Positions 8,660 to 17,479 of a stretch of DNA of 64,000 nucleotides are shown one piece after another; position 1 is the stretch's first letter; the number at the start of each line of letters is the position of its first letter. A model generated the notes under the pieces. It was not told where the DNA came from. It made no database searches and saw nothing but the letters and a program-made list of their open reading frames with translations. The position numbers and the translations under genes are program-made. Source of the stretch: Thermofilaceae archaeon (GTDB lineage Archaea > Thermoproteota > Thermoprotei > Thermofilales > Thermofilaceae); contig JAVYQJ010000001.1 in NCBI GenBank assembly GCA_038731975.1, positions 1 to 64,000 on the forward strand, given 5' to 3'.

Positions 8660-8992
8660 ATGAGTGCGGAGCGCAGCAAATCAGCACAGAGCAGTATGGA
8701 TCTCACAGCCTTCTTCGCACCGCCCTCCAGCGATGATCAGCAGAAGGCTAAGGTTGTGCATCAGATAGAAGGAGTGAGGACGGGCGGGGATCTGGAAGCT
8801 GCCATCCGAAGGTTCCTTAAAGAAAAGGGAGGGAGAGCAACGAAAACAGAACTGTACGAATGGGCAAAAAGGAAAAACATCCCTCCGGCCCACCTTTACA
8901 GTACGATCACTAGGATGATCGCTGAAGGCAGGTTGACCAGACGGTTCGACGATGGGTCCAAAGAACTGGTTTACGAGTTAAGCAGCAAGTAG
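8660..8992 (+). CDS. Winged-helix protein next to OB-fold gene
   Basis: The 110-residue product has an N-terminal polar stretch ending in MDLTAFFAPP, a possible peptide-binding motif, followed by a winged-helix domain (residues 45-108: AIRRFLKEKGGRATKTELYE, LYSTITRMIAEGRLTRRF). I choose ATG 8660 because a TATA-like CATATAG lies about 28 bp upstream. An in-frame ATG at 8582 would add 26 residues and overlap the OB-fold gene by 23 bp. It may bind DNA or act as the partner of the OB-fold protein. No closer family recognised. Confidence 0.55.
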   Translation: MSAERSKSAQSSMDLTAFFAPPSSDDQQKAKVVHQIEGVRTGGDLEAAIRRFLKEKGGRATKTELYEWAKRKNIPPAHLYSTITRMIAEGRLTRRFDDGSKELVYELSSK

Positions 8993-9036
8993 CGGAGGAA
9001 GGAAAGGATTTAATGCAAGCAAGCACCGAGTTCTCG

Positions 9037-9090
9037 GAATGAAGAATACCCCTTTACTGACCTGTGAAGAGAAGGAGGTGATCTGACCCC
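9037..9090 (+). ncRNA. Box C/D guide sRNA; D guide matches the 16S 3' end
   Basis: The order is exact: C box TGAAGA (9040-9045), 11-nt guide, D' CTGA (9057-9060), 4-nt spacer, C' TGAAGA (9065-9070), 12-nt guide GAAGGAGGTGAT (9071-9082), D CTGA (9083-9086). A TATA-like GATTTAATG is centred 27 bp before the RNA's expected 5' end. The second guide is complementary to AUCACCUCCUUC, the conserved anti-Shine-Dalgarno tail of 16S rRNA. The same bases also form the Shine-Dalgarno of the gene at 9092, and the interval reads as a 15-codon ORF (9039-9086). The C/D call rests on spacing and motif identity. Confidence 0.6.
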
Positions 9091-9091
9091 G

Positions 9092-9391
9092 ATGAAGCGT
9101 GCGGGAAAGAAACGGGGCAGGAGTGTTAGGAAGCCTTACCCGACCAACAGGGATATTATTGAGGCTCTCACTGATGTTGTGTACGCGAAGCCTTATCTAC
9201 ACCCTGATGACTTCGTCGAAGAGGTTAGGAGGGAGCTCGAGAGTAGGGGTTTCTTCACCGGGCTAGTGAGCGCGCGAAGAGTGTGGAGGTGCTACGAGAG
9301 AATGGTTAAGAGCGGTAGGATGCCGGATCTCCTTAACGTAGTTTCAGTCGGCGATGAGGCTCTCGATGGTCCTGAAGAGCTCTCTAGCTAG
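9092..9391 (+). CDS. Small basic protein of unknown function
   Basis: The 99-residue protein begins with a strongly basic tail (MKRAGKKRGRSVRK) and continues with a helical region (NRDIIEALTDVV, DDFVEEVRRELESRG, VWRCYERMVKSGRM) that looks like a small three-helix, possibly winged, nucleic-acid-binding domain. I do not recognise the family. ATG 9092 follows a near-perfect Shine-Dalgarno, GGAGGTGATC, which is rare in this mostly leaderless region and belongs to the C/D-like element upstream. Its last 48 bp overlap the convergent thioredoxin gene. Confidence 0.65.
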   Translation: MKRAGKKRGRSVRKPYPTNRDIIEALTDVVYAKPYLHPDDFVEEVRRELESRGFFTGLVSARRVWRCYERMVKSGRMPDLLNVVSVGDEALDGPEELSS

Positions 9392-9754
9392 GCCGGGGTA
9401 GTACCCCACCAGCCTTTTGACCTCTCTGCCGTTATTGAAGATTATCAGCGTGGGTATGCTTAGTACGCCGTGCTCTGCGGCTAAGTCGCTGTTCTCATCT
9501 ACGTTCACTTTCGCTACGGCTATTCGGGATGCGTACTTCCTGGCAACTTCCTCCACGATGGGTTCAACCATTCTGCAAGGGCCGCACCACTCCGCCCAGA
9601 AATCGGCGAGCACCACCTTGCACTTGTGGAGGAGCTCGGCGAAGTACTCTCTATCGCACCTTACAACCCCCTTGGGGCATGCGCTTTCCTCCCTCCGCTG
9701 AGACTTTCTAATCATTTCCTGCAGCATCTTTTCGATTATTATGTCCTCATCCAC
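9344..9754 (-). CDS. trxA: Thioredoxin
   Basis: A 136-residue thioredoxin-fold protein with the redox motif WCGPC at about residues 57-61 (DFWAEWCGPCRMVEP) and the cis-proline segment SIPTLIIF. It has an N-terminal extension of about 30 residues with an extra cysteine (SACPKG, and RCDREYF before the fold), longer than the minimal thioredoxin. It reduces protein disulfides in the cytosol. It overlaps the 3' end of the small basic gene by 48 bp on the opposite strand. Start at ATG 9754. Confidence 0.93.
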   Translation of the reverse strand: MDEDIIIEKMLQEMIRKSQRREESACPKGVVRCDREYFAELLHKCKVVLADFWAEWCGPCRMVEPIVEEVARKYASRIAVAKVNVDENSDLAAEHGVLSIPTLIIFNNGREVKRLVGYYPGLARELFRTIESLIAD

Positions 9755-9838
9755 AGCCGCCCCGGCTGATTTAGGGTTAAAAACTTTCCATTGTCATTGC
9801 AGCGATGGACTGAAATTGGACCGGAGCATTATTACAAC

Positions 9839-10603
9839 GTGATTAAAGTAGGTACGTGCGGGTGGTCGGCGAAGGGGGGGCGTGAAGCGTACTTCGCGCA
9901 CTTCAGTGTAATCGAGCTGCAGGAGACCTTCTACAAGCTTCCGCTGGAGGAGACCGCGGAGAAGTGGAGGAGTAGAGCTCCACCGGGCTTCGAGTTCGTC
10001 GTAAAGGCCTGGCAGGCGATCACGCACCCGCCGTCCTCACCGACCTGGAAGCGGAGTGGTCTGAAAATCCCGAAAGAGCGAGTGGACAGGTACGGCTTCT
10101 TCCGCTTAACCGAGGAAACGCTCGATGCGTGGGCGAGAACCCTCCGGATCTGCAGGATTCTAGGCTGCAAAGTCTGCATCTTCCAGACGCCGCCCAGCTT
10201 CGGCTACTCTAGCGAGAATGCGGGGAACGTTGAAGCTTTCTTCACGACGATAGATAGAGAGGGCCTACTGCTGGGCTGGGAACCAAGGGGGACGTGGAAC
10301 GAGCACCCGGATGCTTTGAAGGCGCTTCTGGCCAGGCTGGACGTAACGCACGTTGTAGACCCGTTGAAGCGGGATCCGGTGCACCTGGCCGGTTTCGCAT
10401 ACTTCAGATTGCACGGGCTCGGGGGTGGCGAGGTTAACTACCGCTACAAGTACAAGGACGAGGATCTGAGCAGACTGGTCAGTATCGTTGAGCGCTACCC
10501 CGAGAGCTTGACTACCTATGTCCTCTTCAACAACGTCTTCATGTTCGATGATGCAACGCGCTTCAGGGAGCTCGCTAGGGATCGCGGGCTCGTAGTCGTT
10601 TGA
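9839..10603 (+). CDS. DUF72 family protein (TIM-barrel, YecE-like)
   Basis: The signature VGTCGWS near the N-terminus and FVVKAWQAITHP, QTPPSF, WEPRG and FRLHGLGG blocks identify the DUF72/YecE family, TIM-barrel proteins of unknown biochemical role. About 254 residues from GTG 9839, the position expected for this family (the conserved motif lies 4-7 residues from the start). TTG 9791 would extend it by 16 residues. Cysteines at CRILGCKVC suggest a disulfide or metal. It lies back to back with PGI/PMI, ending 6 bp before that gene's end. Confidence 0.8.
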   Translation: MIKVGTCGWSAKGGREAYFAHFSVIELQETFYKLPLEETAEKWRSRAPPGFEFVVKAWQAITHPPSSPTWKRSGLKIPKERVDRYGFFRLTEETLDAWARTLRICRILGCKVCIFQTPPSFGYSSENAGNVEAFFTTIDREGLLLGWEPRGTWNEHPDALKALLARLDVTHVVDPLKRDPVHLAGFAYFRLHGLGGGEVNYRYKYKDEDLSRLVSIVERYPESLTTYVLFNNVFMFDDATRFRELARDRGLVVV

Positions 10604-10609
10604 CCGCCG

Positions 10610-11680
10610 CTACAGGTCGAGGCTGCTCCTGATGTTAATGCGGGAGTCCAGGTACTTTTTGAGCTGCGAGATCGTTTCCACAGGGGTTGGATCGACACCT
10701 CTTTTCAGAGCTAAGAGCACAGAAGTTAGATCCAGAGTGAAGAAGAGTGAGAGGAGCTTCTCGAGCCTGCTACCCCCTAAGGGCGTAACCTCCCTATAGG
10801 GTATGCCCCGCTTGCTCCATAGGTCGAGCAGGAACTCCATTCTGTGGAGCATGTGGGGTGGCTCTTCAGCTCTGATGACTACGGTGAAAAGGTTCGACGG
10901 GGACTCCCACCCCATGATCTCGTTGTGGTTCGACTCCGGTATCTCGGAGAAGAACGCGTGTAGCTTAGCATTCTCGTTGATTTGAGTCTTAAACCTGTAA
11001 CCCGCGCTCAAGTAGGGTCTGTAAGCGTAGATTATCGGCAGTCGATTAGCGCCGTAGTTGTTGAGCATCCAGTCGGCCAGCTCCAACGCGTGGCGCTGCA
11101 TGTCGCTGCCGCATTGAGCTAGGTTGAGGGAGGATCTCTTGATGCTATCCACCAAGCGAAGTGAGGGATCCAAAGCGTCCAAGATGGCGGCTAACGCGGT
11201 CACAATATAGGGGAATGCGGCTCTCGGAGCTAGGCCTGATGGTAATCGAACGAGCTGGTACGACAGTTTCTCCGCGAGCTCCGCCATCAACCCGCCGGAT
11301 GTTACGGCGACTACCGGGATACCCCTCCGGCGGGCTTCTACGAGGACGCGTATCGTCTCTTCCGTGTTGCCGGAGTAGCTGACCGCTACCAGCAAGTGGC
11401 GTTTATCTGCGAACGCCGGGAGGGTGATCTCCCTCAGCGCTAGGATTGGGGTCCGCCAGGAATCGTAGAGCAGGTCTTGGAGGAAGAGCGCGCCGATGAA
11501 CGAACCCCCCATTCCAGTAACGATTACCCCGTGGAGAGGGTCGGGGATTTCGCGCTCCAGCCTAGTGTCCTTGTACCTCTGCGCGGCATCCTCCAAGTCG
11601 GCGAAGTACGTGAGTACCCTCTTGAGCATGCCGCCTCTATCCAGGTTGCTGTATCTCGGGAGAAGCTGCTCGATGCTCAC
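10610..11680 (-). CDS. Bifunctional phosphoglucose/phosphomannose isomerase
   Basis: The 356-residue protein consists of two SIS domains as in the archaeal PGI/PMI family (Pyrobaculum, Aeropyrum type). The GMGGSFIGALF motif near residue 56, SYSGNTEETI near residue 100 and the family-specific ESNHNEIMGW histidine/glutamate segment near residue 236 are all present. It interconverts glucose 6-P, fructose 6-P and mannose 6-P, so it takes the product of the FBP aldolase/phosphatase into hexose pathways and glycans. It is adjacent to hisS in the same direction (43 bp apart) and may be co-transcribed. Confidence 0.93.
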   Translation of the reverse strand: MSIEQLLPRYSNLDRGGMLKRVLTYFADLEDAAQRYKDTRLEREIPDPLHGVIVTGMGGSFIGALFLQDLLYDSWRTPILALREITLPAFADKRHLLVAVSYSGNTEETIRVLVEARRRGIPVVAVTSGGLMAELAEKLSYQLVRLPSGLAPRAAFPYIVTALAAILDALDPSLRLVDSIKRSSLNLAQCGSDMQRHALELADWMLNNYGANRLPIIYAYRPYLSAGYRFKTQINENAKLHAFFSEIPESNHNEIMGWESPSNLFTVVIRAEEPPHMLHRMEFLLDLWSKRGIPYREVTPLGGSRLEKLLSLFFTLDLTSVLLALKRGVDPTPVETISQLKKYLDSRINIRSSLDL

Positions 11681-11723
11681 GATCAGCGCTGTTCAGCTCG
11701 CATTGATAAGGGTTTGCCCCCTC

Positions 11724-13028
11724 CTACTGCTCGGCTGAGCTCAGCAGCTCGTTAAGCAGTTGCTCTAGTGGCATCCTCCTCTCCTCCCACTTCTCCAAGT
11801 CGCGGAGGGTGAGTAGCCCGCTCTCCACTTCTTGCTTGCCGATTATTATGGCGTACCTGAAGCCCTGCTTATCAGCGCTCTCCAACGCTGAGGACACTTT
11901 CCTCCCCGTCAAATCTACGATGGTACTTAGGCCGTGATCTCTAAGCCTCTCGGCGATGCGGATAGCAGCCCTCACTAGTTCGCGCTTAACCGGTATGATG
12001 ATAATGCCCCTCCTGGCTTTTCTCACGTCCAGCGAGCCTTCAGCTTCTAGAGCCTCGATCAGCCTCTCCACCCCTATTGCCATCCCCGTCGCGGGAAGCG
12101 GGGGACCGCCAACCAGCTTGATGAGGTCGTCGTACCTACCCCCTCCAGCCACGCTTCCCAGCTCGCCGCCCAGCGGCGTTTTGGTTTCGTATACCAGGCT
12201 GGTGTAGTAATCAAGCCCCCTGACGATGCTGAGGTCTGGTTTAACGTAACTTAAAATCCCGTAGCTCTCGTCGAGCTCTTCCAGCAGCTCCCTCAGCGAT
12301 ACCGCCCCCTCCCTCGCCGCAGGCGGTAGATCGTCGATGGGCAGGCTCAAGGGGTCCTCACTGGTCAGGTACTCCATCAGTCTGCTGAGCCGGCCACTAT
12401 CGCGGATCATGTTGCCCAGCTCGCTCCTTACGTACTCAACGCCCCTCTTCTCGAGCTTGTCTATAACCCTGAGAGCGGTGGGGATCCTTTCAGCGTCGAG
12501 GCCAGCCCATTGGAGCAGGCCCTCGATCAAGCGTCTATCGTTTACGTGAACTGTGAACTTCGTGAGGCCTGCCTTCCTCAGTGCGTTAACCATTACGGCC
12601 ACGACCTCAGAATCGCCCATTACGCCCGGAAGGCCTATGAGCTCTACACCGGCCTGCCAGAACTCCCTCAGCCTACCCCTTTGAGGTTCTTCGTACCTCC
12701 AGACAGGTTGGATGTAGTAAAACCTCACCGGTTTCCACAGGTCGGCTCTTTCAGCGACGATCCTGGCGATCGGGGTCGTCAGCTCAAATCGCAAGCCCAA
12801 CTTACGGCCAGCTTTATCGCTGAAGCTGTAGATCTGATCCACCACCTCCTCCCCAGCTTTAGCCGAGAGGAGCTCCAGGTGCTCGAATGCCGGAGTTACG
12901 ACTTCACCGTACCCGTAGCTCTCGAAAACCGATCTCAGTCTCTCCATCACTTTCCTTCTCACCCTACACTCCTCCGGAAGGTAGTCCCTGGTTCCGCGAG
13001 GGCGCTCGTAGGGCATCGATTTCGCCAT
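11724..13028 (-). CDS. hisS: Histidyl-tRNA synthetase
   Basis: This class II enzyme (434 residues, full length) charges tRNA-His. Motif 1 lies in RPRGTRDYLPEE, motif 2 around residue 107-115 (PVWRYEEPQRGR), the histidine-specific motifs LDYYTSLVYE and GGGRYDDLI follow near residues 270-300, then motif 3 GMAIGVERL. The C-terminal anticodon-binding domain is present. Its start codon is 1 bp before the stop region of the radical SAM gene upstream (gap of one base), so both are probably in one operon. Confidence 0.96.
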   Translation of the reverse strand: MAKSMPYERPRGTRDYLPEECRVRRKVMERLRSVFESYGYGEVVTPAFEHLELLSAKAGEEVVDQIYSFSDKAGRKLGLRFELTTPIARIVAERADLWKPVRFYYIQPVWRYEEPQRGRLREFWQAGVELIGLPGVMGDSEVVAVMVNALRKAGLTKFTVHVNDRRLIEGLLQWAGLDAERIPTALRVIDKLEKRGVEYVRSELGNMIRDSGRLSRLMEYLTSEDPLSLPIDDLPPAAREGAVSLRELLEELDESYGILSYVKPDLSIVRGLDYYTSLVYETKTPLGGELGSVAGGGRYDDLIKLVGGPPLPATGMAIGVERLIEALEAEGSLDVRKARRGIIIIPVKRELVRAAIRIAERLRDHGLSTIVDLTGRKVSSALESADKQGFRYAIIIGKQEVESGLLTLRDLEKWEERRMPLEQLLNELLSSAEQ

Positions 13029-13029
13029 G

Positions 13030-14049
13030 CTATGAAACGCGAGCTACGTAAATGTTGTGCTTAGCTCTCAACACTGTAGCAGTTACTCTTCGACCAACAG
13101 GGGGGTCCCCCTTCACCCCCACTAACGTAATTATCCTATCACGCGCAACCCCTAGCCACTGATTCCTAAGCCAGCCCGATCCCACCACCGTGACTCTAAC
13201 CCTTTCCAGCCTCCTGAACCGGAGCGGTAAAGGCCTCGCTTTCGCTATGCCGAAATCCTGGGGCCTTAAGATGAGCTTCACTCCATACTCCTCCTCCCAC
13301 TTGCTGAGTGCAGCGTAGAAGTCGCGCCAGCTCATCGGCTTCACACCTTTCGGCTTACGGCCGAACTTGTGCGCCTCGTACTTCTGTATGCCGAGAGGAG
13401 GCCAGCGCTTGCCAGCCCCGATTCGGAGGGCCCACTCTATGATGCGTGGGATTTGAGTGTCGTTGATGCCGGGGACCCAGACGGGTGCGATCAGCAGATC
13501 CATCCTCAGCGAGGAAGCTATGTACTCGGCCACTTTGATTACTCTGCTGACGTCGAACCATTCGGTACCGCTGAGGAACTTCGCGAGCTGAGGGTCCAGA
13601 GCGTCGAGTGAGAGGTTGAGCCGGTCCAGGCCGGCCTCGTCCAGCTTATCCGCGAGCCGCTCCGTTAGTAGCGCTCCGTGAGTCTCCATCGCGATTGTCT
13701 CCACGTATGGCTTTTCCCGCAGCTGGGCTACGAGCTCAACTATCTGCGGATGCATGAGAGGGTCGCCGGCTGCGTCGATGTACGCGTGGATCTTGCTGAC
13801 GCCCTTCTCAGCCACCACCCGATCGAGCCAGCTGAGCAATGGTTCCACATCCAGAACGTACTCTGTGGCTCTGTGCTTGGATCCGGGTCCCGCGTCGACG
13901 GAGCAGAATATGCACGAGAGAGGGCAAAGGCTTGTTGGGCGAATCTGGAGGAGGTTTGTCCCCCTATCTATGATCCCGAACGCTATGTGACCTACCAGCG
14001 GAAATTCGTCACCGACACGAGTGATTCGGCGAGCGTTAAAACTCTTCAT
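13030..14049 (-). CDS. Radical SAM enzyme with C-terminal TRAM-like domain
   Basis: The radical SAM cluster motif CX3CX2C is at Cys42, Cys46 and Cys49 (LCPLSCIFC), followed by a DAAGDPLMHP segment in the place of the usual GGEP motif. The last 60 residues (RVTVVGSGWLR to HNIYVARV) form a small beta domain resembling TRAM, an RNA-binding module. An RNA-modifying role is therefore plausible, but the substrate is not known to me. It is followed by hisS with a 1-bp gap and overlaps the start of the preceding surface-protein gene's end by 14 bp, so the four genes from trpS to hisS may be one transcription unit. Confidence 0.8.
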   Translation of the reverse strand: MKSFNARRITRVGDEFPLVGHIAFGIIDRGTNLLQIRPTSLCPLSCIFCSVDAGPGSKHRATEYVLDVEPLLSWLDRVVAEKGVSKIHAYIDAAGDPLMHPQIVELVAQLREKPYVETIAMETHGALLTERLADKLDEAGLDRLNLSLDALDPQLAKFLSGTEWFDVSRVIKVAEYIASSLRMDLLIAPVWVPGINDTQIPRIIEWALRIGAGKRWPPLGIQKYEAHKFGRKPKGVKPMSWRDFYAALSKWEEEYGVKLILRPQDFGIAKARPLPLRFRRLERVRVTVVGSGWLRNQWLGVARDRIITLVGVKGDPPVGRRVTATVLRAKHNIYVARVS

Positions 14050-16180
14050 AGAAGAGTCCTTCCTCTTCCTCCTCCTCTTCTACGCGCTCTGCTTCAAACA
14101 CGCCTTTCAACCTGCTAAACACACCTCTTCCCCTTTCTTCCTCTTCCTCGAGCTCTCCCCCGTACGTTATGAAAACCTGTTTAACTGCACGCCGGGTGGA
14201 GATGTATCTGTAGGCAAAGAGTGTAGCTGCCAATGAGATGGCTAGCGCAGTGCCTAGCACAATAAGCTCTCCGGTTCTAAGCTGTATCCAGCCGTAATCC
14301 ACCAGTAGGTCTAGTTTCACTTTCACTGGGTCTCCGCTGGTCAGATCTCTAAGCGATAGAAGCCTCTGAGAGGTGATCCTACCTTTCGTGACGGTGAGAG
14401 TAGAGTTGGAGCCCGGGAGGAAGGGTACTTTCACTTCAACCCTACCGTCGTAACCGGTGATCGCGCTCGTGTTGAAACTATAGTCGAAGCCCTTGACTAA
14501 GACTGTCACTTGCGCGCTCGCTACCGGTCCGAGAACCCCTTCGACTTCCACCAACATGGGGTACACGTACGTGTTTAACGTAATCTGCCCCGACGCGGCA
14601 TCGGCAAGGTGCTTACCAACGGTGATGTTGCCCCATAACACTTCAATCAGCGCAGCATCCCCGTAAAGGTACCTAGCTTCAACCAAGCCTTGCACGTCGC
14701 TGGTGAATCGCCTCTTCCCCAGCGAGTCTGTGACTACAACCAGCGCTCTTGGGAGAGGGTTGCCCCTTGCATCGGTGATTTTGATTGAGAGCTCGAAGAA
14801 GCGCAGTTCAAAGACCATCACCCTCTCGAACGGGGTGAAGCTGTGGACCATCAGCAGCGTACCGTTCCAGCTAACCTCCAGCTTGAGGAGCTCGTCAGTT
14901 AAAACGTAGTTTGGCAACGCGAATTCCGCGGTACTCGTTGGGTGATCCGTAACATCCTCCACAAGCACCGCGTTTCTGTAGAGCACCCTCACGGTTAAGC
15001 CTGGAGGGAGTGTGCACCGATCACCGCACCTTTCGTTCGGAGTAAGTTTGAGGGTGAGACGGCGGAGCGGTAGGTCGACGAATACGTCGCCAGGTCTCAC
15101 GTAAACCTGCCTGGTGATGGTTCGGTTCATCCAAGTGAAACTGAGGGTGTAGAGGCCCTCAACTACGTCCTGGATGAGTATGCGTCCCGAAGCGTCAGTG
15201 GAAGCTAGAGTATCGCGTGCCGGGCCAACGATTCTTAGAGTCAAACCTGTGATCGGTTGACGGTCGGCATCGAGCACGGTCAGTGCAACGGTTGGTATGA
15301 CCCTTGTGGTCAGAGTGACGTTGCGAACCGTTCGGTCGACTTGAACTAGCGTTTGCAGCAGCCGTTCGCCTTTCCACGTCACCGTCACAAGATAGCGTCC
15401 GTAAGGTATGTTGCGAAGTCGAATCGGTACACCCTGTGTTACACCCCTGAAGACTGTGACGTTCTCCACGCCTACGTACACAAGCTCAACCCCTGCACCG
15501 CTTAGCGGTGACCCGTCAGCTCGCAGCACATGGATAGAGAAGCTGCCAGCTACTCCGATCATAACTTGAGCGGTTGAAGTAGTGTTACTGACATACAGGG
15601 TATTGGTAAGCACGGGCGCCTCGACCCACTTGTTAGGGACTATTTCGTAAGAGGCATTAGTGAAGCTGTAGGCACCAAAGGGTAGGGTTACAGTTTGGCC
15701 GCACCTTAGTTGGGCTTTGAGCTCCCTCACCTCGATTAGGCATCCGCTCAACCTTTCATTCTCATCGTTGACGCCGTAAACATCCAGGTTTATAGCATTG
15801 ATTTTAATGATTCCATTAAGAATCTTTACCAAGGTATTGTTCATGGACGAATCGATAGGAAGAGCTTCAGAATGGTAGAAGACTTGCTTCCCTAACCACG
15901 ATACAGTTAAGTTGAACCTGAAATTAGCTGTACCATTAATTAACTCTATGTTTTTGATATCAAATAAACATGATAAACATCTCTTCTGTAAAGTTGTATT
16001 CCCAAATAATATTGTTACTATCGGTTGTTGATCGTCAAACCCGGCTATGGGGCGTCCTCTCGCATCAGTTATGTTGAATCCTAGCGTGAAGCTCACGGAT
16101 TCTGGGCGCGCTAGGGTAATGCAGGCTAGGGCCAGTGTAGCAACTGTTATTACTAAGCCTGTACCCCTTTTACTCACCAC
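14036..16180 (-). CDS. Large secreted, membrane-anchored protein with Ig-like repeats
   Basis: The 714-residue protein has a signal peptide (hydrophobic residues about 9-24), a long extracellular part, one transmembrane helix near residues 640-660 and an acidic cytosolic tail ending in glutamate runs. The extracellular part repeats a beta-sandwich unit with the recurring pattern DARGxPIxG or DADRQPITGLTL and ASGRILIQDVVEGLYTL, as in CnaB/carboxypeptidase-regulatory-like domains. Function is structural or adhesive by inference. Its paralogue is at 28052-29983. It overlaps trpS (7 bp) and the radical SAM gene (14 bp), so translation may be coupled. Confidence 0.8.
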   Translation of the reverse strand: MVSKRGTGLVITVATLALACITLARPESVSFTLGFNITDARGRPIAGFDDQQPIVTILFGNTTLQKRCLSCLFDIKNIELINGTANFRFNLTVSWLGKQVFYHSEALPIDSSMNNTLVKILNGIIKINAINLDVYGVNDENERLSGCLIEVRELKAQLRCGQTVTLPFGAYSFTNASYEIVPNKWVEAPVLTNTLYVSNTTSTAQVMIGVAGSFSIHVLRADGSPLSGAGVELVYVGVENVTVFRGVTQGVPIRLRNIPYGRYLVTVTWKGERLLQTLVQVDRTVRNVTLTTRVIPTVALTVLDADRQPITGLTLRIVGPARDTLASTDASGRILIQDVVEGLYTLSFTWMNRTITRQVYVRPGDVFVDLPLRRLTLKLTPNERCGDRCTLPPGLTVRVLYRNAVLVEDVTDHPTSTAEFALPNYVLTDELLKLEVSWNGTLLMVHSFTPFERVMVFELRFFELSIKITDARGNPLPRALVVVTDSLGKRRFTSDVQGLVEARYLYGDAALIEVLWGNITVGKHLADAASGQITLNTYVYPMLVEVEGVLGPVASAQVTVLVKGFDYSFNTSAITGYDGRVEVKVPFLPGSNSTLTVTKGRITSQRLLSLRDLTSGDPVKVKLDLLVDYGWIQLRTGELIVLGTALAISLAATLFAYRYISTRRAVKQVFITYGGELEEEEERGRGVFSRLKGVFEAERVEEEEEEEGLFYEEF

Positions 16181-17310
16181 TGCTGGCTCAACGTTTTCTC
16201 CTCTAGCAGTCTTTCTGCCAAATCTCGCATTTTATTTCTTTTCTCCTGGTGGTTTCGCAACCATTGTTCGATGATCGTCCAGGCTCTGGACTTACACTCC
16301 CCGCAGAGTATCTGACCAGTTCTGCACTCCCAGTACCATTCCTCAAGCCGTTTATCGTCTTCGAGGAAGTGAGCGAGGAGGAGCTCCACAAAAACGACGC
16401 ACTTTTCAGGCTCACCGCCCAACCTTCTCTGTTCTTCGGCGGTGGCTCGTCCGCCCGTAAAAGCCTGCATGACCTTCACTTTAGCTGAGCTGAGCTGCTC
16501 GTTTAGGTAGAGGATGCCCATGGGGTTCCTCTTAGACATCTTCTCTTGGCCCGTCAAGTCCCTGAGCAAACGATGGTACGTCGCTGAGGGTAGAATGAAC
16601 CCGAATTCCTCCCTGAACTTGCTGGCTAGGTCTCGCGTTAACCTGATGTGAGGATCCTGGTCGGCACCAACGGGGACTATCGTTGGTTTCGGCCCACCGT
16701 GCTGGGGCAGCTGAGGATTGAGTATATCGCCCGCCTGCACCAATGCTGAAAAGTACAAACCGAAGGGCTTAGGGCCGTAAATGGCTTCCATCATGTTGTA
16801 CGTGACAGCGCGCGAAAAGATGAACGCCAAGCGCAGAACGGGCATTTCGGCTGATTGTTTGTAAACGTACACCCTCCTGGGGTCGAGACCCAAGGCTAGC
16901 AGATCCATTAAGTTGCTTAACGCGATTCGGTGGCTCTCCTCCAGCGGGATTCTGTTGTCAGCGTACGCTTCTAGATCCGCGATCGCAAAGAAGCCGAATG
17001 CTTTCGGCGATAGCGACTGGAAGTAAATGAACTCCTCGGATGTCAGCTTAGCCCCCAAATGGTAGTCACCGCTAGGTTTAATCCCCGTCATTACCGCGTA
17101 GCTTTCCCCCTCCTCGATCGCCTTCAGTATCAAGCCAAGATCTCTGTGTCCGAAGATCACGCGCCTCCTGATCAACCTGTGCTGGAAAGGCAACCGCTTT
17201 ACAAGCTCGTCTGTAAGCGGCTCTATACCGAATTCTTGCATTAGCCTATCGTAATCCTTTACGTGCGATGTACCCCAGGGGTCGAGGACTATCCTCTCCT
17301 CTTCAGACAT
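16174..17310 (-). CDS. trpS: Tryptophanyl-tRNA synthetase
   Basis: Class I synthetase for tRNA-Trp, 378 residues from ATG 17310. The HIGH-type motif is PSGDYHLGAKL and the KMSKS-type motif is EKMSKRNP; the DPWGTSHVKDYD N-terminal segment is the archaeal/eukaryotic TrpRS signature. The open frame continues 60 codons upstream to 17490, but ATG 17310 has a TATA-like ACCTTATTTC about 26 bp upstream and begins at the conserved N-terminus, so the extension is probably not translated. The C-terminus contains CRTGQILCGECK, cysteines of a small added zinc-like knuckle. Confidence 0.94.
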   Translation of the reverse strand: MSEEERIVLDPWGTSHVKDYDRLMQEFGIEPLTDELVKRLPFQHRLIRRRVIFGHRDLGLILKAIEEGESYAVMTGIKPSGDYHLGAKLTSEEFIYFQSLSPKAFGFFAIADLEAYADNRIPLEESHRIALSNLMDLLALGLDPRRVYVYKQSAEMPVLRLAFIFSRAVTYNMMEAIYGPKPFGLYFSALVQAGDILNPQLPQHGGPKPTIVPVGADQDPHIRLTRDLASKFREEFGFILPSATYHRLLRDLTGQEKMSKRNPMGILYLNEQLSSAKVKVMQAFTGGRATAEEQRRLGGEPEKCVVFVELLLAHFLEDDKRLEEWYWECRTGQILCGECKSRAWTIIEQWLRNHQEKRNKMRDLAERLLEEKTLSQQW

Positions 17311-17479
17311 ATGGGCGACTCGTTGAGAAACGAAATAAGGTTTTTGCCCACGTATTTTCGCCTCTACCTTCACCAGCTTTTGACCCCAAGGCCCATCCCC
17401 CGGTCTCCAGGTCTCCACCAAGTGGCTCAACCTTAAGCTCACCCTGAATTCCCTCCGCAGTCTGGCAGCGTGAGGAACA

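Noticed and set aside
9039-9086. 15-codon leaderless leader peptide ORF
   Set aside because: It coincides exactly with the C/D RNA pattern, which has far lower chance probability; kept only as an alternative.
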